Source: Druceiella hillmani
Lineage: Eukaryota > Arthropoda > Insecta > Lepidoptera > Hepialidae
Reading direction: 5' to 3'
Assembly (NCBI GenBank): GCA_039881145.1
Contig: JAYKKI010000038.1
Span: forward strand, 3,452,501 to 3,516,500
Length of the DNA: 64,000 nt
Below the pieces are notes generated by a model that saw only the letters and a program-made list of their open reading frames with translations, was not told the origin of the DNA and made no database searches. Positions 9,916-22,990 of the stretch are shown piece by piece. The number at the start of each line of letters is the position of its first letter. The first letter of the stretch is position 1. The translations under genes were made by a program, and so were the position numbers.

Positions 9916-11628
9916 AACAGTAGTTGCTATTGTCATGAGAGACACGAATTGCGTGCACCATTCGGTGTAAAATATTCATGTTTTGAATACTCGTGAAGAA
10001 ACAGCTATATTTCTCCAGTCTATTAGGGCGTCATTGAACGTTAATTGCTTCCCCTTATACGTTCAATCTTGTCACTTCTTAGCACGAAGGCAATTGCTTT
10101 ATTAGCTAGTTACTTTATGCGCTACAGAGGGTATGCATTCCGCAATTAGTGCGTGATTTACGACGTCGCTCGTGCGAATCGCTATTAAGGATTATGCATA
10201 CGGCGACCACTCGTTCCAAGTGTCCAGTGTTGCATAGCAAATTAGGTTTTTAATGATTCGCTTGCCTTTAAATGTGGGAGTGTAGATGCCAGCGAGATAT
10301 TTTTGAAAAGTTATTGTATTTCACCGTCCGACCGGCGGTTAAATATCAAGTATTAGTTTTAAATGTATAATTTTGCTTTTATCAAGCGCCATGTAATATT
10401 ATTGTATCGTACATATACATATCTACTTGTGCTTCCATTTAAGTCATAATTATGCTTTATTATATCATACTTTTATTTTGCTCTCGTTTTTATTATCGAC
10501 ACATATTATTTTTAATTTAAATAACATTGAATTGATTCAATCTCTTTTTTTAATTTCAATTTATTATTTCGTATATTCGACATCTATGGATGAGTTTATA
10601 AAACGAAAGAGTAGTTGTAAACGTGGTATGAGCTCATCGTGCGTCCCGAGCTTTGGATGAATTTATATTTTCAGTTAACTTGGAACTTGGAACATTACAT
10701 TTTCGTTAATTTAAGATGGCTGTTTATTTGTATTACATTATTTATTAAAGTACACATTAATCGCATTATTGATTAATTTCTCATAAGGCTAAACTTATAT
10801 TGGATTATACTGAAATTCTTGTTCCTTCCGGAAGGTTAAAATGTTGTAACCATTTAAGATGTACCAGAAAAATATAAACAAAACGACGTTCGCAGGCCAT
10901 TTAGATTCAATTGTCCATTAGCATTTTAGCTGGATACTGTCTTCATATAATATGAGAAAGTCGGTTATGTCTGACCACGCAAGTATGACGTATAAATACC
11001 GTGGAGAGGCTCTTCGATATGCTGAAGCGAACAGTAAAAACATTTTTTTTATTGCTGCATGAGGAAAAAATGATGACCTCTCGAAAAAAAATATCCGCTT
11101 TCGCATTAAGGACGTAATAGATCGAACCAATTTATAGAATAGTAAAGAACCGATTTATAAAATAGGCAAGAACATACGGTCCGTTCTAAAGTTTGAAATA
11201 TTTTTGGATTTATGGAAAAGAATTTAGATTTTTGATTGATAATGTTGATATTTTCTGATATGATGCTGAGAAATAAGGAAAATATGATAATAATTTTGCA
11301 AACAATTTTAATTTTGCAATTGAAGAACTCAGGAACGGCCACGAATTTCGAAAAATTTTTTCCACCGCTCTCTTCATGATAACGAAAAGAATTACCTCTC
11401 CGCTTGGTCCTGTTCAACTTTACACTCTATATGTTCAATACTCATTTGTATTTATAAAAGGTCACATTTCATCCATCATTACTCTGATTCATGGAAGTAG
11501 TAAAATTGTACTTACATACATCTGTGTTGCAAATAAATTATATGTTGAAGTACTCTGAAGAACTATTTTTCTTTTAGATGTCAACTTAACGTTAAAGAAT
11601 TTTAGATCGATGATATGCCGTAAAGACT
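9916..11628. other. Non-coding stretch
   Basis: AT-rich sequence with several short open frames of low information content. No transposon motif or RNA gene recognised. Confidence 0.5.
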
Positions 11629-11856
11629 TTAGTGGCCATTGTTCGGAGCTTTATTTCCGATACATTCACCGATATATTTATTGCCGTTCGTTGTGCGCGC
11701 GGCGTGACAGCCGCGACGGCACTCGTCCGGTTCGAGAACAAATGTAGTAGTCGACACTCCCGCATTTGTTGGCCGAGTCATATACATTACAGTTAAGAAG
11801 TAATCAGGGTCGTCGCCGGCCTTTGTTAATGCGGCGCATGCCTTCGCATTATTCAT
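11629..11856 (-). CDS. Hypothetical open frame, possible exon
   Basis: A 75-codon frame on the minus strand, richer in GC than its flanks, contains AGDDPDYFLTVMYMTRPTNA, then FVLEPDECRRGCHAARTTNG and YIGECIGNKAPNNGH. Its four clustered cysteines and balanced amino-acid composition look more like protein than chance translation. There is no signal peptide at the chosen ATG, which may simply be an internal methionine. I do not recognise the family. It could be an exon of a secreted or extracellular host protein or a transposon fragment, or chance in a CpG-richer patch. Confidence 0.3.
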   Translation of the reverse strand: MNNAKACAALTKAGDDPDYFLTVMYMTRPTNAGVSTTTFVLEPDECRRGCHAARTTNGNKYIGECIGNKAPNNGH

Positions 11857-12826
11857 GTCGTTAATTAGTTATTACTCGTATTAGAGTTCAATTAGCCGCC
11901 ATTCTAATTCGTTTGTCGGTTAATCTTTATCTTCTCAAACTACGTAGGCGTCGTTTGTAGTCGGAAATTGATTGATTCCCTGTTCGGTCTTCTTGCTTGG
12001 AGTTTAAAGCGTTGTTAGCGTGTCGCGTCGTTGGTCACGTGTAGCTTGGGATAATGTGGGAATATTAGAAAGTTAGATGTTTTATGTGTTTAGTTTTGCG
12101 CTTCGGAGGCCATAAGCTCAGACGGAGGATTAAATGACTAGAGTGGCAAATGCGAAATTATTAGTAACGAATGGTCATTTAATACTTAGCCGACGCGGGT
12201 TAGTTCATACCGATTGGTCAATTGTTGCATACATACGATTCTGCTTTTGTGGTCTACATTAGCGTGAAAAAACTTTTTAAAAAATTTGTTCCACTCGCGT
12301 CTTTTTTGGATACATTTTTTCAGCCTGTCTGAACCGTCTCAGTGTTTCTTTCATTGTAGCCTTTTTTATCAATTTATATATAGTTTTTTTTTCTATTTAC
12401 CGCTATCATCATTTCAACCCGGTTCAATTTTCTTTCGTACTTATTTTGCATAACCTAAGATTTACATCCGTACAATATTTTTCATATCAATATTAAATCT
12501 AAATTAATAGTTTTTCTCTGAATTAATACTACATTTTTTCATTCTTCGACAAATAATGATTTTTTTGAAATGTGATAGAAGGCATAGTCAGACAAATACG
12601 AAGCTCTAACCGGCTAAGTGCTAGTAGAACACTCGCTACCACGCTTCCGTACACGCACCTAAAAGTTAGAGCATTTAAATGTAAAAAGTATTTTGCTAAA
12701 CTATTTATAAACGTAGTATCTTTCATAGGCGTAAGACAAATAACTTCGTTGCCTGTAACGTTTTATTTTATTAATGCCAGTTACACGAAATAATGTTGCA
12801 TTGACATAAGTGATTAAACAATTTGG
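11857..12826. other. Non-coding stretch
   Basis: A moderately CpG-containing part (11,990-12,260) grades into AT-rich DNA with poly-T runs. Nothing identified. Confidence 0.45.
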
Positions 12827-12960
12827 GGGACCTTTGGTCACTGCAAAACGCTTTAGCCATAACTCGCGAAAGAGTCGCTGTTTTAAAAATGTTACTAAAC
12901 ATTTTCTATTGGATTTCAGAAGATCTCTTTAGGGCCTTATGTACGTCCAGAATTTTCAAA
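12827..12960 (+). repeat. Dispersed repeat family C, copy 1
   Basis: gcaaaacgctttag, ctcgcgaaagagtc and aaaaatgttactaaacat here match gcaaaatgctttag, ttcgcgaaaccgtc and aaaaattttactagacat at 17224-17290. A third copy is at 59,880-60,000. It lies about 500 bp upstream of the Mutator-like transposase and may be that element's non-coding end. Confidence 0.55.
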
Positions 12961-13429
12961 AAACCTTTTTTTATCATATTGTTGTTCTCTATAACTTTAG
13001 GCTTATTTCTGTGAAAGTTGATTGCAAAAATTCCCCATAGATCCAAAGTTATGTGAGAGGTGTGCGCAGGTAGCTACCAAACTGCGCGTCCTTTGTTTGA
13101 GACGGTACTTTCGGATTGGCTCCAGTCTGTCAGTTCTTTGTTATCGCAAAATATACCTGGGGACGTTTATAAAGCATTATGAGAATATATTTAGGGTCGT
13201 TTGCTAAGGTTTCTGAAATTGATCGTTCGAAGCATACATTTGTGCGTCTTGTTTTAAAAATGTTGAAACGTCGCTGTATAGATAATAAAGGCAGTAAGAG
13301 TGAACGACTCAAGAGCCAGACAAGATGGAGAGTAAAACTGAATACACTAGTTCGACTGCAAAAAAATAGCGGGACAATTACATGAGGTTTCATTCGATCC
13401 AACGTTCTCATACAGTATTTTACAGTTTA

Positions 13430-14720
13430 CTGCTGTCTTTACAGCTAATTCGGAGTATGTGGTCTATCGTATATGTGGTGGTAATGTGAAATTTTTAAAA
13501 GCAAGTACCCGTGGACTTGGTTTCAAGTTAAATGTTTTTTGTACAACGTGTGACGATAATATTCAGTGTTTTTTTCATCTCATTGATAAATTCTAGATAC
13601 GAGATAAATCGACGCTTCACATTCGCCTTCCGACTGTTAGGAAAAGGATTGAAGGCAATGGAGCTTTTTTATGGTGTCATGGATTTAGCATCATGTGTCG
13701 CACATACAACCCTTGATTCAATTATGACAAATATTGAAGAAGCTTCAACAGCTAAAACCGTTACTAAAGCTTCTATGAAAGTTGCTGCTGAAGAATAACT
13801 TCAACAATCTGCCAATCAATATAAACTACAAATATATAAAGATGAAATTATTGTATCCGGACATAGCACTTGGACGAAGAGAGGCTTTTCGGAGTTAAAG
13901 AACCATCAAGAACATTGTTCAGCAAATCATAAAGAAAGTGTTTGAAAAATGGAGACAGATATTATTGTGGAAATGTTTCGGATATTAATAGAAAACATTA
14001 AACATGAATATTACATAGGCGGAAAATGCCATATTTGTGACATTCTACCATAAATCATAAACGAACGAAAAACCTCAGTATTTGTATTGTCCGCCTGGAG
14101 AAGAAAGTTCGTGTGATTGGCAGAGAGCAAAAGCTGAAGGTACATTAGATGAATACAAGCACAAAGCCGCTTTATGTGAAATTGTATTGCCCATTTATCA
14201 ATCATTGAGTGACGAAAAATTACTTGAAAAGTGTTTAGGTAGATTTATACAAAACCATAATGAATGTCTCAATTCGAAAATTTGGAAGATTTCACTCAAA
14301 TATACTCCAGGTAGTCGGAGAATAGCTACCAATGTGCAGTATATACTTTTATTGACGGGCAGAGAGTATATTAAGAATAGAAAGATTACTTGGAATAACA
14401 ATTGGATATGAGAGGTCTCGGAGAAAATGCGAACCAGCTAAAACACACACGAATCAATACTACTAAAGCAACAAAATAGGCTAGAACAGCTCGTTGACTG
14501 GAAAAAAATGAATTACCGACAAAGAAGGCATACAATACGAAGCGAAATGGGAGATTACTCGTAAGTTTAAAAAACAAATAAAAAAAATCATAAAGTTCTT
14601 GCTTTAGCTGCGCGCGACTTCGAGCACAACGTACTTAAACGCGTTTTTCTCGAAACTACTTTTTCCGACATTCCGGTATTCACGACACGGCATGGTAACT
14701 CATACAGTTTTTAATATTTT
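13430..14720 (+). pseudogene. Mutator-like transposase (arthropod 'Mutator-like transposase domain' type)
   Basis: Blocks in order are CGGNVKFLKASTRGLGFKLN with FCTTC and C downstream (zinc-binding, 13,474-13,580), YEINRRFTFAFRLLGKGLKA, MELFYGVMDLAS, TVTKASMKVAAEE, IIVSGHSTWTKRGF, HQEHCSANHKES, KMETDIIVEMF, CPPGEESSCDWQRAKAEG, LPIYQSLSDEKLLEKCLGRF, QNHNECLNSKIW and SEMGDYS. This set and order matches the insect Mutator-type transposases I know. The usual D of the DGTW/QKRGF catalytic motif reads as H here (SGHSTWTKRGF). Frameshifts near 13,590, stops after AAEE and near 13,945, and a large gap between KMETD and the CPPGEES block show it is dead. A further stretch to about 14,720 (LAARDFEHNVLKRVFLETTF) may be its tail. 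Confidence 0.82.
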
Positions 14721-17213
14721 TTGATGTGATTTTTTTTAAATATTCGAAGTCGTTCTCTTTATAGTATGACGAGTCGGATTTTTGATATTATGATATGAAA
14801 ATTTTATAAAAATAATTAAAGCACAAAATTTATGACGTAAAAACGCATACTTTTTTTAAACTACCCTAAATTGCAAAATTTTTCAAAATTCAAAATTCCG
14901 ATTCGACATACTATAACTTTATTTTACAAGATTTTTTCTTATATTTCGCAATTCGATCAACATTTACTGGAGATATGATGCCGACCGTGGAGCAACTTTT
15001 TTTTCTTAGTGTTGTGGATCACGTGACTTTTTACATAGTAATTTTTATAAATATAAAGTGAAATAACATTTTTATGAAGTTTAAATACCAATTAACAATG
15101 TGTACTATTTATTTTTATTAATTTCTATTGTTATTCCTACTAAATGTTTTTCTTTCAGCGCATTTTTGGCGCTTCTACCCGTATGTAAGGCCTCACTGAT
15201 GTACCCACTCGATGGGGTCCGTGAGAAAAAATTATCCCCAAAATTTGATATGAACAGGCAATTTTCTTTATTTGTAGGTTTTTATGTAATTCAACTAAAT
15301 CGAACTGTGAAATTTTATTATAATATGTCAAATTGAAAGAGCTGTAACATCATAACATATGAACAGACATATGGTAAGGGAATTTCAAGAATTTGTGGAC
15401 ATTATAAGAATCTCGTTGGCCATGTAGCACTACAAGGAAGACTAAATGGTTTAATATATAAGACTTAAAAATGTGAGAACCACCAGCAGGCAGTATGTTC
15501 AATTATGATAGTAATGGGTTATTATTCGTATCCACTTTTAGTGTGACTTGCGCTATATTTATGGCATAAATAATGACTTATTGTGTCAAACTTGGCGATG
15601 CAACATTCAGCGTGGCAGATAGCAACACAGTTATACGCAGAATAATGAAAATTGTATATCTTAAATCATCTGCAATTATCATTTTGTAGATCCGTTCTAA
15701 AGCATTTGATCCACTTTTCTTTTGAATTCATCAAATCGAAGTAGGTGGTCGTGTTCTGCAGCGAAGACACTGTGGCGGTTATGCAAGTAATTATTTTCAA
15801 GCTAATTTTATAATGAGTTTGTTGGTTAGCCTTTGGGAGTTTGACACAAAAAACAGCTTACCATGACGCATTTACCATCATACAGTGTTCAAAATTCAGA
15901 ATATTCCACAATTTATGTAACTTATGTTATTTTATCAAAGGCAATTAAAACAAAACTCAGCCGTGGTCACATTTTGCCCGCGAAAAGCTGGGACAGGCAG
16001 CTAATGCCATAAAACCATATTAGAAAAACAATCAGAATGAAAATGTAGGCGTTAAAATGCATATATACAACAATCTACTTTTTAATAAAATACGGCCAGA
16101 ACGGTTACAAAAACATTAATTTTTTTTTAAATTCGTTAATACATTAATTTTTGTTTAATTCATTAATTAATACGTTTACAGCGAACTATTAAAAACGTGA
16201 TGGATGAGGGTGGGTTAGCAAAGTTTTTTTTTCTTTTAATTTTTTTAGAGCAAACTTTCCCATGTCACATAATGGAATAAATTATATATTTTCATCTAAT
16301 AATACATCACCTCTTCTCTTATGAGTCTTCTCGTATGTATTTTACACGTGCTGTTTACAATTTTTTTTCTATATACCTAAGATATATCCATACTTTTTTA
16401 TAATAGATTGAATGTTTGAGAGTAAGTATATAGTGCCAAGTACAGTCCGAAAAGAATAAAGGAAAATATATTGATAGTTTCTTCGCGGTAAATATGGAGT
16501 TTCAAAGAGACAAATTCTTTTTATCTTTCAAATATACTCTAGGATGATTTTATTCGTCTCACTATACATTCGGTTTGATTCTGATACTATAAAAATGCCA
16601 TAAACAACAATCACGTTAGCCGTTTTCAGATTGATACGTAAACCCTGAATATATGGTCGGGTGAGTGACACAATACACGATCGAACGGGCCAAATGCGTT
16701 TTTTATGAGACCCCCGCACGCGTGATCGCTGAAGCACGCGGTACGCTTGGAGGACGTGGCGAGGTCGTGAAAAGATTTGTTGCCATAATGATAGTCACGA
16801 AAACATTTATTCACCAAGATATGTAAGGAAGATATTTCGAAAAGCAGAAATTCTAATTATTTATTCGCGTATTTGTGTCACTGGACAGAGCCGTTCATTA
16901 TTTACCATGAGAATGAGTGCCGGTTGGCTGGTTGTGTGTAAATAAGCCGTTATCAAATTAAGGTGGTTAGGAACGTGTAGAAGTCACACTACCGGGCTAC
17001 CATACATTCCTAGATATATGAAAGATATAATTAAAACATATTTCTTAGTGAATAAAAACTAGCTTTCTAAATCTAATATAAACTTATCTATCTACATATT
17101 TTTACATTATTAATGTAAGTTGAGTTAAATAATTTGGCACTAAAGTGTTTACTGGACGCTATTATCTAGATTTCCTTCTTAAATATTTGACATGCGTGGT
17201 TAAAAATTTAGAA
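14721..17213. other. Non-coding stretch with possible 3' part of the Mutator-like element
   Basis: About 15,160-15,250 contains cgatggggtccgtgagaaaa, similar to ccatgggatccgcgaggaaa at 59,968 and gtgggatccattagaaaaaa at 17,330, so the element or its derivatives may extend to about 15,300. The remainder is AT-rich; a CpG-richer patch at 16,670-16,760 is unassigned. Confidence 0.4.
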
Positions 17214-17480
17214 TGGGGCCGCAAAATGCTTTAGAGCCTTATATTTCGCGAAACCGTCACCGTATCAAAAATTTTACTAGACATGTTGTTGCATTTTAAA
17301 AGGTACCTTTAATAAAACTCTATATGGTGTGGGATCCATTAGAAAAAAAAATTTCATTCTCAAATCGGATATTATTAATTTTTCTCCTTAATACCTATGT
17401 AGCCGTCCAATTCCTACGCCTTCCTGTAAAATTTCATCGGAAACGGTTTTGATTAAAAGTACTGAAGAAGAATAGGTGGA
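17214..17480 (+). repeat. Dispersed repeat family C, copy 2
   Basis: Matches copy 1 over gcaaaatgctttag ... ttcgcgaaa ... actagacat and copy 3 (59,880-60,070) over gcattttaaaagg followed by the gggatcc box. Copies are degraded and carry no reading frame. Confidence 0.55.
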
Positions 17481-20400
17481 CATAATAAAATTATATTATA
17501 ATTTTTACCATTTGACTATGGAACCGTAAAACGACATATTTTAGTTAAACGTTGGGTATGTTTGTTTCCATTGAAATGAATACACAACGTTTTAAATGAG
17601 TGAAAGTTTTAAATAAATTAAGAAATTCACTTGTTTGCGGAGAAACTATTTTTGTATAATGCTTTGGCATTTTTGTGTTAAATTTCTAGTTTCACAATTC
17701 GTTGGACGTATCATATAAGTTTGGCTTATTATACGACTAAATGCTTATAAAATTTGTATTATTTTAATCAGTATTTATAATTTTGATATTAATAATGAGA
17801 AAATTGTAAACATTGTAAAAAAAATTGCGAGTTTTCTGTTTTTAAAATTAGTGGGGTTACCTCACTTTCTATTCGCTCTTGTAGAAATATAAGGAACATT
17901 ACTATAAATGACACAATTCAGTATTGCCTTAAATTTATAAATCTTAACAATATAAATCTTTCAAATTTGTCGAGATTTTTTACACCCCAACAGCTTGTAC
18001 CTTGAAATTATGATTTCCGAAATAAGTCGTGTTGCCCGGCGATTATATAGATATTGGTCGAATGTATTGTTTTCCAAAGATATACTGGGGCTTTCGGATT
18101 GTTTAATTCACTTTTGACGTCACTCTAAACTTTACCTAATAGCACAAATTTTATTACTGTACTACATGCCCATTCAGACTTTTAACGGACATGAAGCGAA
18201 AATGATAGTATTTTGCTTTTATCGCTTTTTTAAATAATAATTACTTATGGTTATTTTATCAGTACTCTCGATGGTTTAGTTATTCATTATATCTTTTAAG
18301 CATGCTTCTAACAAATAATCTATAAATAACGATTAGCCATTTGCGTCCTAGTATTGCGTGGTCGTGTATAATTGTTTCAGATATTGTTTTCATGCAGTTA
18401 CAACGGATTAGCTTGTTTAATTAAAAAATACTTCTGCGTTTTAAATTTGGCAACAGAAAACAGGTCATAACTGTCAATCTGTATTAATTAATAATGTATA
18501 TAGTGTTTGCACTACTTTTTTCTCATAGATTCACATGTTACCGATATACCTATCTTCATACATTAATTTAGCTATGAGGGTTTAAAATTTTAATACAAAA
18601 ATGCATCCGGCATACAACGACATTCTCGACTTAAATCGGTATTGCTTGTTACGTCGTCATTTTCAAATCAATATTTTTGTAACAAAGTTCTTTTAAAATC
18701 TAGCTCCAAATTTTCCTTGATTTAATATTTTTGGGTACATAATTCGTACGCTATTAACTTTCACTGCTACAAAAGGTTTGTCTTTCCTTGTATTATTAAA
18801 CCTGTAAATCATAAATAGTTACGCACTATCAATATTGTTGATCAAAATTATTTTCAGTCAAAATGTTTTAATAACTAATACATTATTTTGTTTAATTGGG
18901 GCGTTTTTGTTTTGAAAGAACGGTGACTGTATATAGCAAATACTAATATTGTTGCACTAGAAAAAACCGCAGTGTTTTAATTAAAATCTTAAAAAAATAA
19001 TTTTGTCCTCTCCAGCATTAGCTTAAATCATACAGATACCGCGTTTAAGGCTGAAACGCACGTCACTGCTCACTTCGTTCCGGTTGGAGGTAGATAATGC
19101 TTTGAAGAATCTGATGCTTGTTAACTGGCTATTGCGCACGGTTTTCTCTAAGTACCTTTCATGGTGGATACGGTATTGTGCTTTGGAATATGTAATTAGT
19201 GGAGCCCTTTTGAACCTACTGCATGTTTCCTCGTTTGTGGTCTGTCCGCCATATAAGGTTTCCCGTTAGATGTATTTTAAGATTTATTTCTGCGCCGGTT
19301 TGTCGATTATTGCAAATAATATTTCCGTAATATTGTTTTGTTAGCTAGGGAGCTACCGTAAACTGATGCTTAGGGAAAGTCGAATGCAGAATATTTTTTG
19401 TTTATAAAACACTTGGAAACACGAAGAAATAGTTAATTTAGTCGCTGTAATTTGGCAAATATGAAAGTGGTCTAAATATGAAACCTCTAATGGATTTGAA
19501 TCTGCTTAATGAAATAGTAAAATTATCTCTGAAAATTGTTATTTGTTTTTCTATTATTGAATTTCTTAATTACAATGCTTAAAATATAAATTTTTTAAAC
19601 ATATTGTCTAATATATTATATCAATGTATTATACTTTATACTGTGTAACGATTTGATTTCTTGTTGTGTTTTTAGGAATTGTATTGTTAACTGTAAATTT
19701 AAGAAATTAATAATCAATAACAAATTTAATTTATTGCTAAGTTATTGATTATTTTTTCTAAATGTTATATTAATTACACAATTGTAAGTTGTGTCGTTAA
19801 TTGTAAATTTTGGAAAACTATAATCGATAACAACAGTAATCAATAAACTTAGTTAAACATTCCAGAATATATGTTTTTGACTTCACAATTAATTTGCTAT
19901 GAATAATGTTAATAAAAGCTCATTTTATGATTGATTAATGTATAATATAGAAGCGGTACTTTTTAGATTTCTTGAATTTCAACGGCAAAGCGACCTGTGT
20001 CTCTAAATTAGTTTTTTGGGAAATTTTTGTAATTAAAACATCATCGCGCCAAATGCCACATAGTTTCAGATTCGTAATATATCCAGAATTTATTATTGGC
20101 GGTTATGCCAATTATAAGAAGTTATAGAACTAACATTTATAATAAATTTTAATGAAATGTGCCGAGTAGTTTTCCTCTTTAATCTGATTCCTTACTATGT
20201 TTTATATATCGATACATGATCCTATCATTAGTACCTAAAATGAGGAGCGAACGAGAAGTGACTAATGCCGTTGCTTAATATTTTATTATCAGTGTTTGAC
20301 TAACCAAAATGTAAAAACGGCTAACCGAGACGGTAAGAAGATAAGCGGAACGGAATATATAGGAAAGTATTGTATACGTAGGTGGAAGAATTCGACCGAA

Positions 20401-20640
20401 AGTGGTTTCAAATATGTTCTTGCTATACTTACTACGTGGAATAAAAAGAAAATATAAATCTAGTGGAAAAAGACGTAGGATTTAGCGCGGAAACTGTGCA
20501 CTAAAAATAAATATTATGTGCTCTAAAAATGTTCAAATTATTATTTTTAATATGTTTATATTATTTTAGAGTTTATCTTTAATTAATAACATTCCGGTTT
20601 GAAATGTTTTCCATGTCGTCCTTTTATTTCTGAAACATAT
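17481..20640. other. Non-coding stretch
   Basis: AT-rich throughout. A degenerate direct repeat of about 50 bp occurs at 19,679-19,730 and 19,787-19,840 (shared ttaa-tgtaaatttt, aataatc-ataacaa type words). No gene recognised. Confidence 0.45.
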
Positions 20641-20659
20641 AAAGACCAATTAATTTTAA

Positions 20660-20850
20660 TGGAGAGTATACTAAAAGGTGGACGGTAAATATTGTACGCG
20701 CGGTGCACTGCGGCGCCCCGAGTTCGATTCCCTGCCGTCATTAAAGCGGGGTTAGACTTATGTTTCTGGTTTGGGTACTCTCGTAGCAAAAAGTCTGCTG
20801 TATATGTCGTTTGTATTCACTAAAGTCTGTAAATAAATAAATACATTATA
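20660..20850 (+). mobile_element. tRNA-derived SINE fragment
   Basis: A GC-rich head (gcgcggtgcactgcggcgcc) leads into gttcgattc at 20,722-20,730, an exact pol III B-box. It is followed by tttctggtttgggta, a body of about 80 bp, and an A-rich tail aaataaataaata near 20,832-20,845. This arrangement is that of insect tRNA-derived SINEs. The A-box region is not clean, so the copy is probably truncated or decayed at its 5' end. Confidence 0.6.
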
Positions 20851-22479
20851 ACATTATGTTTATATTTGTGAGGCAGAGGGAGAGCGAGAGATGTTAAAAC
20901 ATATGTTAACATCAGTTATTCACTTTACGAATTTGAAAGGGGTGAGCGAATAATTAGGCGAAACGTAAAACATCACTGATATCTTGGAGAGTGAGGTTGG
21001 TTGCTTAAATGTTAACTGTCAAGTTGTACATTTTTCTCTTGTACACATTCTAAATTTAATTATATTTATTTATTCATTATCTCTTTCGTTCTACACGCAC
21101 GACTGCTATTTGGTAGGTCGCTCGCTTGCCCGACTGTCATTTTTGATCTTACTTAACAATAGGATCTGTGACTAATGTATTCTTATTTGATTGTGTTTTA
21201 GTAAATATCAACGTTATGTGTCGCTCTATAAATTGCAATATTGTTTAATTAAATAAAATCATTTATTAATTTACATACAATTACAGAGACATTACATTTA
21301 TTTATTTACGTGCGTCAATAACGACATCAGTATGATAATTAATTTCAAAAAGTTTATTGTCACTTATTATATACAAATCACACTCGGTGACATCGCAATC
21401 AGGCGAATGAGCAATAGTATATCGTGAAAAAGATGAGAAATTTCGAGATAGTATAGCAAAAATATGATGAACTACGCCAGCGCAGGTCTTTATCAGATAC
21501 AAAGAGCGAGAGTTTCTTCGACAAAATAAGGCGCGAAGTTTCAGATAGCAGTCCAATAGCTATAATTTTTTCAAGAAATTTTTCTCTTGTGCTTCAAAGT
21601 ATAGCAACTAAATCTAGTCAGATGAAAATAATTAGAAAATAAAAAAGGAGGCAACCGTACCATTTCATGAAAAAATATCGAAGTAATATATTTAGGTACG
21701 TTCAATGATCAGCCTGCATTTAGTTCTGTGTGGACTTTACATAATTCAACTGGCTCCTAAGTTTTATTTTATTAAAGATATATTTAGTAAATTAATTGAA
21801 AGAATACGTCGGAAGTCCCTGAAATTACACAACACGAATCTAAACCGCTGCCTTTACCAAATACCATGAAATGCCAGGCGCGACTAGAATTTGATACTTA
21901 AATATATGAACCGAAGTCATCTTTAATGCTCGTTCCGATCAGCAACGTTGCTTAATTCGGTACAACTTTACCTTATCTCATTACGTCGTCACTTGACTAG
22001 TGCAACCGCGAGCGTTGCGCACGCGTACGAGCGCAACGCGGAAGGCGACATTACGCGCAAAGTTCAACGGGAACGAAAAGCGAATGGGCGGACACCAGAT
22101 AGCGATCGTCGACCTGATAGTTTGTAGGCATTTAATGTGTCGCCTTCTCATCGTATAAGTGCGTGCACTTATTCATTGTTGACCTTTTGCTGCCGGGTCA
22201 AATGCTATTTTAAATGCAATAATACACGACGTTACTAATGTCGCTTTATGTCAAAACATCATTTCGTGATTAAGGATATTGCAAGTCGTAACTTATAATT
22301 ATTTATTCAACCTAACAGGCGAAGTGATGAGAAAAGTTATGCTTTATAAAATACCAAATGTTAAAAATTGTTACCAACATTGCCCAAAGTGATAATATTT
22401 TTCAACCGAATTATAAAAATATTAATAGAAATACTATGCGCACTTAATATTTAAATGTTTGCTTGTACCTAAATGTGTT
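20851..22479. other. Mostly non-coding, with one unrecognised open frame and a CpG-rich patch
   Basis: The minus-strand frame 21,302-21,556 (84 codons; ends CDVTECDLYIISDNKLFEIN then YHTDVVIDARK) has protein-like composition but no recognised family; it could be the C-terminal end of an element protein. At 21,990-22,110 there is a CpG-rich patch (gcgttgcgcacgcgtacgag) of unknown role. Confidence 0.3.
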
Positions 22480-22990
22480 TTTTCATCACTCGTTTGTCCA
22501 TCCGTTCGTTCGTCCATCTGTTTGTCAAAGCCTTTTTCTCTCAGAAACGGCTTGAAATAGCAAGTCGAAATTATTATCGTATACTAAGGCTTATATCTTT
22601 ACATTACTGTAAAAATTTGATTCACGCAACAAGAAAGTATTGCTTTTTAAAACGTAGCTTTTATTGTTAAATACTCACTGATCGTCCGAACCTAAAGGGT
22701 ACTTCCGGTCGGACCTACAATACAACCTTTCATTATGCCGACTTTCAGTCGGCATAATTAGCGGTTTTATAGCAAAAGTAAAGGTAAAAACGAATGATTT
22801 ATAATTCTATGTAGAATTATACATTTTTATAATCGGGTTGTTTTACACCTGTGAAAGATACAGTAGGCAATAAGTGTTGTAATAGTTGTGAAAAATTAAT
22901 ATTTCTAAATAGTTTAATTAGAAATACTATGTACTTTTAATTTTTTTTAAGTTTTTAAATATATAAGGCATCGGAGTGCAAATTCCATTC
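22480..22990 (-). repeat. Dispersed repeat family A, copy
   Basis: Carries ccatccgttcgttcgtccat, ctctcagaaacggcttgaaa, ttgttttacacctgtgaaag and aatagtttaattagaaatac, in the same order as the copies at 43,915-44,395 and 49,860-50,162. A perfect 11-bp hairpin (22,732-22,758) lies within it. Confidence 0.65.
22732..22758. repeat. Perfect 11-bp hairpin attatgccgac / gtcggcataat
   Basis: Arms 22,732-22,742 and 22,748-22,758 with loop tttca. The copy at 49,905-49,915 keeps only the right arm sequence gtcggcataat. Confidence 0.9.

Noticed and set aside
12572..12660. Possible tRNA-like segment (ggctaagtgctagtagaaca)
   Set aside because: No B-box, acceptor stem or cloverleaf pairing could be drawn by eye.
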